From: an uncultured cyanobacterium
GTDB taxonomy: Bacteria; Cyanobacteriota; Vampirovibrionia; Gastranaerophilales; Gastranaerophilaceae
NCBI GenBank assembly: GCA_902495705.1
Contig: CABUXT010000001.1
Span: 1 to 64,000 of the forward strand
Length of the DNA: 64,000 bases
Direction of reading: 5' to 3'
The translations under genes and the position numbers were made by a program. A model generated the notes under the pieces. That model saw only the letters and a program-made list of their open reading frames with translations. It was not told where the DNA came from and ran no database searches. Shown here piece after piece: positions 17,101 through 25,336 of the stretch; position 1 is the first letter of the stretch; each line of letters starts with the position of its first letter.

Positions 17101-20100
17101 CAGGCGTTGGTGCATCTTCAAGCATCTTGGCTCCAAAATTGATGCAAGCATTTGGTATAACAAATAAAGCTTTGGCAACAGAAGTTGCGGAAGAAATCAT
17201 CAATTGCGCAGGTTCTTACGGCGTAACAAAACTTGCAGGGGATGATTACGGCAAAAACGATGCATTTATTGACTTTGCAAGCGGCTTGTTAATGTCAAGA
17301 ATTTCTCATGTAAAAATGCACAAAGGTACAAAAGTTGATACTCCAACACCTAAACCTGAAGTACCAACCAAACCTGAAATTCCAACAACTCCTGAAAAAC
17401 CAATCAAAACAGAAAAGCCAATTGTAGAAACAGAACACCAAGGTGCTGTTAAACCTGACACTGAGACAAAACCGTCCGGTGAAGCAAATAGCTCTAAGAA
17501 AGTTCCTGACGATTTTAAAAAGTCAAGTGGCAAACCTATTGATGAAACTGATTTGAAAAACAAGAAAAAAACAGTTACCCCTGAGGAGGCTGACAAATTT
17601 AAAGAAGCTGCACCAAGCACCAAACCTCCTGTAGCTGAGGAAAAACCTTCACTCCAACATCCGCAAGAAAAGAAATTCAACGGAATAAACGGTGAAGAAT
17701 TGAAATTTGAAGTTATCAGTGAAACCGATTTTCCAAAAGGTAAAAAGTCTTATTTAACAAAAGATAATAAAAAGATTTTTGTAGATGCTGACGGCAAAAT
17801 TATATCTGTAAAAGATTACAGTGCAGGTACAATCAAAGCTTTCGATTACCACAACCCAGGTGATGCTCCATCCGGTTACACTTTGGTAAACAAAAAACAA
17901 CAAATTATCAGACAAGTTGAATCAAAAGTTGATACTAATGTAACTAAAAACTATGAAACAGGCGTAGAAACAATTACCTCAACCAAAGACGGCTCAGTAA
18001 TTACAGAAAGATATATGTCACTTTCTGAATATCCTGCTAATGCCCCAATTCCTGATGCCACTAAATTTTCAAAAAACCTAAAAGCTCAAATTGATGAATG
18101 TACAGATATCAACAAGTTGAACAAATTGAAAGATGAATACAACATGTACAACTCTCAATACGGTACTGCTGACGGTTCATTGTTCCAAGCTTTGCAAGAT
18201 AAAGCATCTGCATTACAAGGAACTGCAAAACCTACTCCACACAAACCATTATCAAATCTTGTAACAAGTTCAACATTAGATAATGCACTAGAGAATTTGA
18301 ATATGAAAAAATATGGTAAAAAAGGTTTGCCGTTGAAATATTCTCATGATGAAATGTTGAAAGACTTGAAAGAATCTCTAATGGCTCTTCCTTATTCTGA
18401 ACGTTCTGCTATTATGAACAAATTCAACATTCATACTATTGGAGATGAGTTGTCAGATATTCCAAAACTTTCTCAAATTCCAAGCACACCTAATGAAGAA
18501 AAGATTTTGAATATCTTAAATAAATATTCAAAACAAAATTCTTTGCAAATTTCTGACCCTGCATTGAAAGCTGAATTAGAAAACTTTATCAAAGATGTAC
18601 CTGAATTTACATTTATGATTGGTAAAAAACAAAACGGCGTTCATGCATACAGCTTAGATTCTCACACTATTCAAAACTTGCAAAAAGCTTTGAAATATGC
18701 AGCTGATGCAAATATTTCCGACGAACAAAAAGAAATTTTGAAAATGAGTATTTTACTCCACGATATGGGTAAACAATACAAAGGCGCATCAGTATCAGAC
18801 ACAGGTCACGCTGCACTTAGTAAACAGTATGCGGAAAGCATTTTGGATAGATTCAACTATTCAACAGAAACAAAAAATAAAATCTTGAACTTGATTGAAA
18901 ATCACCACTGGTTCAAAGATTTTAACAAAGGTAAGATAAGTACTGACCAAGTTGTAAAAATGTTTGGCGATGATTTGACTCTTGCTCAAATTATGGCTAA
19001 ATCTGATTTGGAAAGCGTTAGCGATACCTTCCACTTAGAAATCTTAGAACCCGGTAAAAAACTTTCTCAAGCAGAGTTTGAGACAAAATTCCAAGAAAAA
19101 ATGGATAAAATTTCAGGCAAAATCACACCTGAAGTTTTGGGTGAAGAATTGCCAATCGGTCAAATGGACAAATACAAACAATACTATTTGGATAAAAATA
19201 AAATCGACAAATTGATTTTAGGTAAAGGTGTCGAACTTGATATGAACGACCCTAAACTAAAACAATTGATGAATGACTTAAAAGAAGGCGAAAGCTTTGC
19301 TATCGGCTGTACTGACCCACATGGAAATTATCCTGATGTAAAATATCAAATCGGCAAATATGCTGATGGCGTTGGCTCTCACCACGTAATTATTACTAAA
19401 AAGCACGGTGAATTTGTAATTGAAGTTCACAAAGATGCGGCTGTTATGAAAGATATTCCGACAGCTCACAACTCAGACCCTGTAATTGCAAATAAAATCG
19501 AACAAATTAAGAAAAAAGCAACTAATATTACATCTGAAACATTTAATATCGACGGTAAAAATGTTCCGTTTGAAATTTTACACGGTACACAAGGCGGTTC
19601 AAACAAAGGTTACTATGTAATCAATAAGCAAACCGGTGAATTGTTCTATGCAAAATTTGGCGGAGCTCAAGGCAAAACAGAACTTTTGGCTAACAAATTG
19701 TACGCTATGGCAGGTTTAGGCACTCCTGAAATGAGTTCTTTCAAAGCCGCTGACAGCACAGTTGGAACTTTGAGCAAATACATGCCTGATTTGACAAGTG
19801 TAACTCAAGCAACTACAAAAGCTAACGATGGTTTTGGTATGGATGTATTGTTAGCAAACTGGGATGTTGTCGGTTTGAACAACGACAATATGCTAAAAAC
19901 TGCTGACGGTAAAATCATCAGACTTGATGCAGGCGGGACATTTGATTATCGTGCACAAGGCAAGAACAAACCTTATACATCAATTCCGATGGAATTTGTA
20001 ACATTGATGGATGCAAACATCAACTCAAAATCAGCACAAATTTTTAGCAAAATGACTCGTGATGATTTGATTAACTCATTAAACAAAGTTGCAAATTTAA

Positions 20101-21365
20101 AAACAACTGAAATCACAAATCTTCTTGATAGTATGGGCTTGTCTCACTACAAAGAACCTTTACTAAACAGAAAGAAATTTTTGAAATCTTTGCTTGAAGA
20201 AATCAAAACAAATCCGCAAGGCAGTGAATCTACCCTTGAATATATGCACAAAATGATGAACAAATCATTAGACAAGGCAATTTCTTCTGCAAAATCATCT
20301 GCTGACTTGCAAGATATCAAACAAGCTTTGACTTATGTAAACAATCCAAAAGCAAAACAGCAATTACTTGATAATATTGCAATTAAAGAAAAAGATTTGG
20401 CAGCCTCAGCTCCTGCTCCAAAAATCTTGTCAGAAGTTCAAGTGCAAAATCTATTAGCTAAAAATGGATTTGTTCAAAATAGTCATGGTTTTTGGCAAAA
20501 AACTTTAGACCAAGCAACAAAAGATAAATTGTATAACCAATATGGTTCATACAGTAGCACAATCATTCATAAAATTGAAGCATCTTTAAGTATTGAAGAT
20601 ATCAAAAAATTACAAACTATTATGAACGCAGGTAACGGACAGTTTATAAATGTTTGGCAAAATGATATGAATAATTTAATTCTATTATATAGAAATATTA
20701 AAAATACAAATATCTTTAGCTATTTAAAAGATATGGGCACCGGAGAATGGGAAACACTGGTAAACATTGCTAAAAATCCTATATCTGAAGACACTCTTGA
20801 ATCTATTAAAGTATATAAAGGTTCTGGCTATTCAAAAATAAATAAAGCATTGGAAAATATGCACAAAAAAGGCATACCTTACCCTGCAGATACGGCTGAT
20901 GATATTAAGAAAATTCAAGCATATATCAATACTCAAGTTATCCATTCTCCAATAACTATTAAAAGAAATGAGGGATATGGAGTTCTACATTCTGTAACAT
21001 TACCTAATGGAAAGCATCTTGATGAGGCAATGCAAGAAGCTTTAGCTCATTTCAATGCAACTAAAGGTGATAGAACAAAAATCAATGAAGTTAGGAAAAT
21101 GGTTCTTGGACAAATAAGTGTTGCACATCAAGAACATTTCATGTCTGCTTCAATTGCAGGTCCTGCTCCATTTGAATCTTATCCTGTACATTGGACTTTT
21201 AATGTTGAACAAGGCTCAAAAGGTGTACTATTAGAAGGTGTAAATCCTAGTGGAGCACACCAAAATGAAACAGAAATCCTTTTACAGAAGGATTCAAAAA
21301 TTACAATAACTGCGATAGATTATAAAAATGGTAAATGGCAGTTAGAAGGCAATATTAAAAACTAG
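14124..21365 (+). CDS. Giant multidomain protein with HD, kinase-like and ADP-ribosyltransferase domains
   Basis: A 2413-residue protein. In order: degenerate EF-hand-like segments (about 43-57, 88-103); Asp/Gly/Asn-rich beta repeats (126-312); a LysM-like domain (311-363); a coiled coil (383-422); a second LysM-like domain (423-483); a long helical region; a hydrophobic Ala/Gly-rich region (888-1059) resembling membrane-active segments of polymorphic toxins; a Pro/Lys linker (1068-1183). Then comes an HD domain (about 1500-1603) with His1514 and His1546-Asp1547, like tRNA nucleotidyltransferase HD domains. A kinase-like domain (about 1826-1973) has Lys1844, NWDVVGLNNDN ending at 1922, and Asp1935 in RLDAGG. 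Last is an ADP-ribosyltransferase (about 2203-2413) with YKGSGYSKIN, Arg2281, S2341-A-S2343 and E2382-T-E2384, the R-S-E triad of arginine-modifying enzymes. No signal peptide is visible. Effector or toxin is inferred; target and export route are unknown. Confidence 0.8.
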   Translation: MCAENVNLNLNKGKLGQADLNQIKGGLKREQIKDKAMLAIFDALDDGNHVLDEKEISKLKTQLQEAAKNSNLSKNEAEKFLKNLFGDKKDKNITNEDLFKFINTLTDNSKNIKNSTATKENGQDVITTEYKDGSVEKIYPDTKKKVIIKDNKTSTYTADNTLQKEEYFDKDGNAVTTTFTDGKPQKKTVKTQTETLYYEVSDKGEKLVKRENNQNKATTDYEYDEKEGTVNETEQNGNVTTKRVRRNGNVETQTSVEKLEDSTVETVTDANGNVTKTTVNSDGKRIRQEKTIDGKTYVAEYDGNGNTKVVVQNGESIAHLAKIFDVKQGDIIEVNEPDGKVHQKGSTKFFRVGDTVLIPKELEADDKNLTNRKSSADTIGDYKEDMAEIRRKQQERAARAREKAQEAKVHEAEQKKKASRAISFTCKQKNFTEVAKQNLASQGVKNPTKKQLEDRIAQLKKLNPNLKDGQIQGKRITVPCSEETYNRVVGRQKEVTEINKNMRNNRTAKGIANNLYKICDDNAAAIDKPIFWNELKKVNKNNVVAVLDNYDKVLEKHTGDSSLLDTICSEVGASNTNRQKALNHIYNSLEQAAKEAGVSQADLKSARKKFSTSMQHEFDKIGRIDTKEMDKAVDFLRGATAAAKVTKGQGSISTRAAMKSFLNGEDGLVALNKDVQKQYKDARDKEGWVAKTGDWVCGLFGCTTIADMDKKLGKHAADVKKLVAAANKNDEATFKKLYKQTFGIDFNPKMIQARQTARINYESAAAFDASYKAFAGLESKTKNMNYQSLRNELKKSFKYSDSDIDTLIKSYAQSKGMDSASQADKKYVLDSFIKESKQQYLKEFQKLSKGKTLEQMGKDVDLLTKSAYGTNDIVKDVIKFNENQQMTEMVTSAAFEIAGTIALQFVPGLGQMAAAKLAVSAAKWGARGVKIATYATKAAKAMKTVSTAMNATKKAKIVTQMATAGVATAAVNLSNKKDVKETMRKTLMNMSFAGVGASSSILAPKLMQAFGITNKALATEVAEEIINCAGSYGVTKLAGDDYGKNDAFIDFASGLLMSRISHVKMHKGTKVDTPTPKPEVPTKPEIPTTPEKPIKTEKPIVETEHQGAVKPDTETKPSGEANSSKKVPDDFKKSSGKPIDETDLKNKKKTVTPEEADKFKEAAPSTKPPVAEEKPSLQHPQEKKFNGINGEELKFEVISETDFPKGKKSYLTKDNKKIFVDADGKIISVKDYSAGTIKAFDYHNPGDAPSGYTLVNKKQQIIRQVESKVDTNVTKNYETGVETITSTKDGSVITERYMSLSEYPANAPIPDATKFSKNLKAQIDECTDINKLNKLKDEYNMYNSQYGTADGSLFQALQDKASALQGTAKPTPHKPLSNLVTSSTLDNALENLNMKKYGKKGLPLKYSHDEMLKDLKESLMALPYSERSAIMNKFNIHTIGDELSDIPKLSQIPSTPNEEKILNILNKYSKQNSLQISDPALKAELENFIKDVPEFTFMIGKKQNGVHAYSLDSHTIQNLQKALKYAADANISDEQKEILKMSILLHDMGKQYKGASVSDTGHAALSKQYAESILDRFNYSTETKNKILNLIENHHWFKDFNKGKISTDQVVKMFGDDLTLAQIMAKSDLESVSDTFHLEILEPGKKLSQAEFETKFQEKMDKISGKITPEVLGEELPIGQMDKYKQYYLDKNKIDKLILGKGVELDMNDPKLKQLMNDLKEGESFAIGCTDPHGNYPDVKYQIGKYADGVGSHHVIITKKHGEFVIEVHKDAAVMKDIPTAHNSDPVIANKIEQIKKKATNITSETFNIDGKNVPFEILHGTQGGSNKGYYVINKQTGELFYAKFGGAQGKTELLANKLYAMAGLGTPEMSSFKAADSTVGTLSKYMPDLTSVTQATTKANDGFGMDVLLANWDVVGLNNDNMLKTADGKIIRLDAGGTFDYRAQGKNKPYTSIPMEFVTLMDANINSKSAQIFSKMTRDDLINSLNKVANLKTTEITNLLDSMGLSHYKEPLLNRKKFLKSLLEEIKTNPQGSESTLEYMHKMMNKSLDKAISSAKSSADLQDIKQALTYVNNPKAKQQLLDNIAIKEKDLAASAPAPKILSEVQVQNLLAKNGFVQNSHGFWQKTLDQATKDKLYNQYGSYSSTIIHKIEASLSIEDIKKLQTIMNAGNGQFINVWQNDMNNLILLYRNIKNTNIFSYLKDMGTGEWETLVNIAKNPISEDTLESIKVYKGSGYSKINKALENMHKKGIPYPADTADDIKKIQAYINTQVIHSPITIKRNEGYGVLHSVTLPNGKHLDEAMQEALAHFNATKGDRTKINEVRKMVLGQISVAHQEHFMSASIAGPAPFESYPVHWTFNVEQGSKGVLLEGVNPSGAHQNETEILLQKDSKITITAIDYKNGKWQLEGNIKN

Positions 21366-21383
21366 AAAGGATAATAATCTAAA

Positions 21384-21575
21384 ATGGACGAAAATAAAAA
21401 TGAAACCGAGCAATGGCGAGAAAATAGCAAACACGATTGCGACAATTTAGAATTTAAAACTCAAAAAGTCGTATTTTTCCCAGAAGACGTTGAAAAAATG
21501 AAGAACATGGATATTGATGAAGAATTGGAATATATGACAATGTTAAAAAGAGAAGGCAGATATACTGTCGAATAA
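21384..21575 (+). CDS. Small acidic protein, paralogue of the next gene
   Basis: A 63-residue hydrophilic protein 18 bp downstream of the giant gene, on the same strand. Its C-terminal 44 residues match those of the gene at 21596: both have (N/E)-FKT, FFPEDVEKMK, a YMT-x-LK segment and end near YTV. No known family. AAAGGA lies about 13 nt before the ATG, a loose spacing. Position right after a candidate effector suggests an accessory role such as chaperone, adaptor or immunity factor, which is inference. Confidence 0.7.
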   Translation: MDENKNETEQWRENSKHDCDNLEFKTQKVVFFPEDVEKMKNMDIDEELEYMTMLKREGRYTVE

Positions 21576-21595
21576 TTTACATAACGGAGGTCTAA

Positions 21596-21904
21596 ATGAA
21601 AAAAATAACATTAGCAGATATAAGAGCAAATGTTCATCCTGTAAAACTAAACACCTCAAAAATAAAATCTTCTCATGAAAAAATTGACCTATCTGTAAAA
21701 CCTGATACATTTGAATCAGCCCAAAAGAATATGAAAAACAGATACGAAAGCGAAATGTCAAATATTGAATTTAAGACATATAAAGTCGATTTTTTCCCTG
21801 AAGATGTCGAAAAAATGAAAAAGATGAGTTTAGATAAACAAATCGATTATATGACTTATTTGAAAAAGAATAATAAATATACTGTGCGAAAAAAGGATAA
21901 ATAA
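21596..21904 (+). CDS. Small protein, paralogue of the preceding gene
   Basis: A 102-residue protein with a strong GGAGG site 5 nt before the ATG. The N-terminal half is basic and probably disordered (MKKITLADIRANVHPVKLNT). The C-terminal half repeats the domain of the gene at 21384, including FFPEDVEKMKKM and YMTYLKKNNKYTV. The pair looks like a tandem duplication whose N-termini have diverged. It is 20 bp after the first copy and presumably on the transcript of the giant gene. It ends 2 bp from the convergent ADP-ribosylglycohydrolase gene. Function unknown. Confidence 0.72.
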   Translation: MKKITLADIRANVHPVKLNTSKIKSSHEKIDLSVKPDTFESAQKNMKNRYESEMSNIEFKTYKVDFFPEDVEKMKKMSLDKQIDYMTYLKKNNKYTVRKKDK

Positions 21905-21906
21905 AG

Positions 21907-22983
21907 TTAATTTATAGGATATCTTTTTGCCACATCTTCAATATCTTGCGGTTTGACGTACAGGTCTTTTGCAAGTTGTCCGAGTTCGTCCGTCAATTCA
22001 ATTTTCTTGAGCCATTTTGACGGAATTTCTTCAATACCCAAATGTGCACCTAGTATATTACCTAAAATCGCACCTGTAGAATCACTATCACCATTGTGAT
22101 TTACTGCCATTTTCACCGCTTTTGCAAAGTCTTTAGGTTCTTTTAACGCACAATATGTAGATATTGCAATCGCCTCATCTCCAACCCAACCTTCGCCAAG
22201 TTCTTTTATTGCATCAGATGGGTCAATATCTGATTTTGCAAGTTGTTGAGCCTTTTTCATCAATGCGGTTACAGGTTCGTGGTTATCATATTTTTGTAAG
22301 GTTTTAAGCGTTTCATTTACTGCTTGATTTACATCTTTGCCGTTTATAATATGTGCAATCATTTCACTTAACACCCCTGCAGGAAGATATCCGCGCGGAT
22401 GACTGTGAGTTAAGGCTGCACACTCTGCACCAACCCTGAACGCCAATTCAGGATTATCTTTGTACATAAGCCCTGCAGGCGCAACCCTCATAACACCACC
22501 GCAACCTGCACTGTTATTGATTGCTTTTTCAATACTCCCCGGATTATTTCCGCTGATTGCAGAAATACAGGTATTTCCGGGTGCTCTTCTTGCATACAAA
22601 TCTTTTATTTCGGCAATCCAACCTTTACCTTTTTGTTGGATATCACTGAATTGTGTTTTTAACCAAAGTTTATATGAATCAAAAACAGTATTCATATCAG
22701 GCATTGTTTCAAGATTAAGACTTTTGCGCGCAGCTTTTATCAAACCATCTGCCGTAAACATTGTCATTTGCGTATCATCTGTAATTTCTGCCTGCCCTTT
22801 AGAATTGATAACAAGGTCTTGAATACCATCTTTGCCAAACCTGCTTTTGATAGAATCTAAACGATGAAATTCAATAGGCCACCCCATCGCATCGCCTATC
22901 GCGCCACCTTTTAAGCATGCCTTGTAATTGCTAAGACTGTATCGACCTTGGAAATTTGTATTATTTGCAGAATTTATGTTCAT
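21907..22983 (-). CDS. ADP-ribosylglycohydrolase (DraG family)
   Basis: A 358-residue enzyme of the DraG/ARH family, which removes ADP-ribose from arginine or related groups using two magnesium ions. Metal-site motifs are complete: GGAIGDAMGWPIEF at about 26-39, T68-D69-D70-T71 and D299-S-D301-S-T303 near the C-terminus. Activity is therefore expected. The short N-terminal extension (MNINSANNTNFQGRYSLSNY) is not part of the fold. The ATG has GGAG 5 nt upstream. The gene is convergent with, and 2 bp from, the unit that encodes the giant ADP-ribosyltransferase, so it may protect the producing cell or reset the modification. Known precedents are Tre1/Tri1 and DraT/DraG. The pairing is inferred from position and chemistry. 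Confidence 0.9.
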   Translation of the reverse strand: MNINSANNTNFQGRYSLSNYKACLKGGAIGDAMGWPIEFHRLDSIKSRFGKDGIQDLVINSKGQAEITDDTQMTMFTADGLIKAARKSLNLETMPDMNTVFDSYKLWLKTQFSDIQQKGKGWIAEIKDLYARRAPGNTCISAISGNNPGSIEKAINNSAGCGGVMRVAPAGLMYKDNPELAFRVGAECAALTHSHPRGYLPAGVLSEMIAHIINGKDVNQAVNETLKTLQKYDNHEPVTALMKKAQQLAKSDIDPSDAIKELGEGWVGDEAIAISTYCALKEPKDFAKAVKMAVNHNGDSDSTGAILGNILGAHLGIEEIPSKWLKKIELTDELGQLAKDLYVKPQDIEDVAKRYPIN

Positions 22984-23073
22984 ATTAACTCCTGATTTTT
23001 ACACTTGCATAATCATAAAATGCCCTGAAAATATTAATTGCTCATAGTGTAAACTATTGTAAACTCAAAACCA

Positions 23074-23409
23074 TTATTCGCTTAAATTTACCCATTTTTT
23101 TGCATCGAAACGAAGGTCGGTCAATTTCATATTGAGCGACTCTACGTATGGTTTGAATTTGACCAGCAATTGAGTTTTTCTGAGCATCAATTCTTGCGCT
23201 ACGATTGGAGTTTCGCAAGCAATAACCATTATTGAACCTTTAATCATTGAATATGGTTTTGAATGTGCCGCAAATTTTTCACCTGCAACTTTTCCCCAAA
23301 ATTTGCACAAATTCGCACGAGTCAAAGCTTTTCTTATCGCTGCATTTTTCATCAAATCAGCTATGATATCGTCTATATTTTTAAATCTGGTGTATAGAAT
23401 TTTCTTCAT
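23074..23409 (-). CDS. DUF721/DciA-like protein
   Basis: A 111-residue protein with the DUF721 pattern: an N-terminal helix region (NIDDIIADLMKNAAIRKAL), FWGKVAGEKFAAHSKP and a strand-rich part GSIMVIACETPIVAQEL, as in DciA. DciA helps load the replicative helicase in bacteria lacking DnaC/DnaI. The family match is fair; the helicase role is transferred from characterised members. The ATG at 23409 is preferred over a TTG at 23424; neither has a good ribosome binding site. It is divergent from nrnA. Confidence 0.75.
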   Translation of the reverse strand: MKKILYTRFKNIDDIIADLMKNAAIRKALTRANLCKFWGKVAGEKFAAHSKPYSMIKGSIMVIACETPIVAQELMLRKTQLLVKFKPYVESLNMKLTDLRFDAKKWVNLSE

Positions 23410-23446
23410 ATTTTGTATCTGCAATTTTTTGTGCTAAAGTTTGGGT

Positions 23447-24412
23447 ATGACCATTGAACAATTAGATTTTAGCATAAAAAATTCTAAAAATATATTGCTT
23501 GTATCCCACATAAATCCTGATGGAGACACTCTTGGGTCAATGTGCGGATTATATTCTTTAATTAAAGATAATTACAAAAAGAAATGTGATATGGCTGCAG
23601 TTTCAGATGTGCCGACAACTTACAGTTTTTTGCCTAACATAGATAAAGTTAAGCACATCTCAAAATTTGACCTGTCACGCGAATATGATTTGGTCATAAA
23701 CCTTGATGTTGCTGCAATTGACCGTTGCGCTGACGCGCAAGATTTGTTCAAAAGAGCAAAACATACAATAAATATTGACCACCACGAAACAAACAACAAT
23801 TATGGCGAAATCAATATTGTTGAACCTTTTGCATCCGCAACAGCAGAAACACTTGTAGGTTTAGCGATAAATTCAGGTTGGAATATTTCAAAAGACACCG
23901 CAATTTGCCTATACACTGGAATAGTAACAGATACAGGATGTTTCAAGTTTTCAAACACAACGCAAAGGACAATGGAATACGCAGGAAAAATGATTTCTTT
24001 AGGGGTAAATCCTTCTGAAATTTATCAAAAATGCTATGAGTCAAATTCTAAAAATATGGTCTTATTCCAAAGCTATTGCATAAACAAAGCCAAATTTGCA
24101 GAAGATGACAAAATCGCTTATACCATAGTCTATAAAAAAGATTTGGAAAAATTTCACAACAACGGTGAAGATTTTACTGACGGACTTACCGAAAAACTAA
24201 GAGCAATTGTATCGACAGAAGTTGCATTTGTCGTAAAAGAATTAAACTCATCAACTTCAAAAGTCTCAATGCGCAGTAAGTCAAAAGATATTGCCAAAGT
24301 GTGTTCTGCTTTCGGTGGCGGAGGACACAAATTGGCTGCAGGTGCGGTTATCAAGGCAACTCCCGAGCACGCGGTAGAGTTGTTATTAAAAGAAATAAAA
24401 AATAGTAAGTAA
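23447..24412 (+). CDS. nrnA: NrnA-type DHH/DHHA1 phosphoesterase
   Basis: A 321-residue bifunctional enzyme that degrades nanoRNAs and, in many bacteria, dephosphorylates pAp; some members cleave linear cyclic-dinucleotide products. Motifs are SHINPDGDTLGSM near residue 20, NLDVAAIDR, the DHH motif in NIDHHETNNNYGE, TDTGCFKFSN, and the DHHA1 glycine-rich GGGGHKLAAGA near the end. The ATG at 23447 lacks a Shine-Dalgarno sequence. A possible extended -10 (TGcTAAAGT, 23432-23440) lies 6 nt upstream, suggesting a leaderless transcript. The yihY-like gene follows after 3 bp. Confidence 0.92.
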   Translation: MTIEQLDFSIKNSKNILLVSHINPDGDTLGSMCGLYSLIKDNYKKKCDMAAVSDVPTTYSFLPNIDKVKHISKFDLSREYDLVINLDVAAIDRCADAQDLFKRAKHTINIDHHETNNNYGEINIVEPFASATAETLVGLAINSGWNISKDTAICLYTGIVTDTGCFKFSNTTQRTMEYAGKMISLGVNPSEIYQKCYESNSKNMVLFQSYCINKAKFAEDDKIAYTIVYKKDLEKFHNNGEDFTDGLTEKLRAIVSTEVAFVVKELNSSTSKVSMRSKSKDIAKVCSAFGGGGHKLAAGAVIKATPEHAVELLLKEIKNSK

Positions 24413-24415
24413 AGT

Positions 24416-25336
24416 ATGATTAAAAAATTAATGAAAAATAAGTGTATCCGAACACTTGTAAAATTAATAAAATCTATAATAAAAAATGACTTTTACGGAA
24501 TGGCTGCCGAGATGGGCTTTATGCTTGTTGTTGGGATTTTTCCGTTTATGCTGTTTTTGATGGCAGTTTTTGGTTGGCTTGGCACAAAGTCTTATCTTGA
24601 TTCAATTTTGAGAGTTTTATCAACAATTATGCCGACTCAAGCAATGAATCTCCTTAAATCCGTACTTGAAGAAACAATGATATTTAACCACGGCAAATTA
24701 CTTGCCATAATCGGTATAGTCACAACAATTGTACTGTCTACAAACGGCGTTGCGGTTGTATTGAAAGGGTTAAACAGAGCCTACAAAGTAGAAGAAACCA
24801 GAAATTTCATTTACACCAGAATACTTTCATTTTTGATGGTTTTTGTAAACGTACTTGTGATGTTTTTGACAATCAACATTATCATTTTTGGTAAAGTCAT
24901 AATTATGTTTATGGTAACTCATTTTGGTATGTCAAAAGCCCTTGCAGTAACCATTTTGACCTTACGTTGGCCGGTTGCATTTTTGGCATTATACTTGATG
25001 GCGTTTTTAAGTTACTACATTTTGCCAGATTTGCGCGGAAACGAAGCTTTCAAACGAAGAAGTGCACTCCCTGGAACAATGTTTTTCACAACATTTTGGT
25101 TGGTTGGTTCGTGGGGATTTTCTATATACGTAAACAATTTGAGCACCTATAACCTTGTATACGGTACAATCGGCGCGTTTTTCATCCTGATGATTTGGTT
25201 ATATTATACGTCAATTCTTTTGCTAATCGGTGGTGAAATCAATTCGCAAGTTTATAACAAGTTATCTCACCAATCGCAAGAACTCCACGCCGAAATCGCA
25301 GAACTAAGAGCTAAGAATAGAAAAAGAACTAGGTAG
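24416..25336 (+). CDS. YihY/BrkB-family inner membrane protein
   Basis: A 306-residue protein with about six membrane helices and the family's typical features: FYGMAAEMGFMLVVGIFPFML at the start, NGVAVVLKGLNRAYKVEE in the middle and YGTIGAFFILMIWLYYTSILLLIGGEIN at the end. A charged cytoplasmic tail follows. The family was once called RNase BN, but that activity belongs to another protein; the true function is unknown. It starts 3 bp after nrnA and is clearly co-transcribed. Confidence 0.9.
   Translation: MIKKLMKNKCIRTLVKLIKSIIKNDFYGMAAEMGFMLVVGIFPFMLFLMAVFGWLGTKSYLDSILRVLSTIMPTQAMNLLKSVLEETMIFNHGKLLAIIGIVTTIVLSTNGVAVVLKGLNRAYKVEETRNFIYTRILSFLMVFVNVLVMFLTINIIIFGKVIIMFMVTHFGMSKALAVTILTLRWPVAFLALYLMAFLSYYILPDLRGNEAFKRRSALPGTMFFTTFWLVGSWGFSIYVNNLSTYNLVYGTIGAFFILMIWLYYTSILLLIGGEINSQVYNKLSHQSQELHAEIAELRAKNRKRTR

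Noticed and set aside
21907..22983. Reading the hydrolase as a nitrogenase regulator (DraG proper)
   Set aside because: No nitrogen-fixation gene is in the window; the family is wide and the neighbouring transferase is a better partner.
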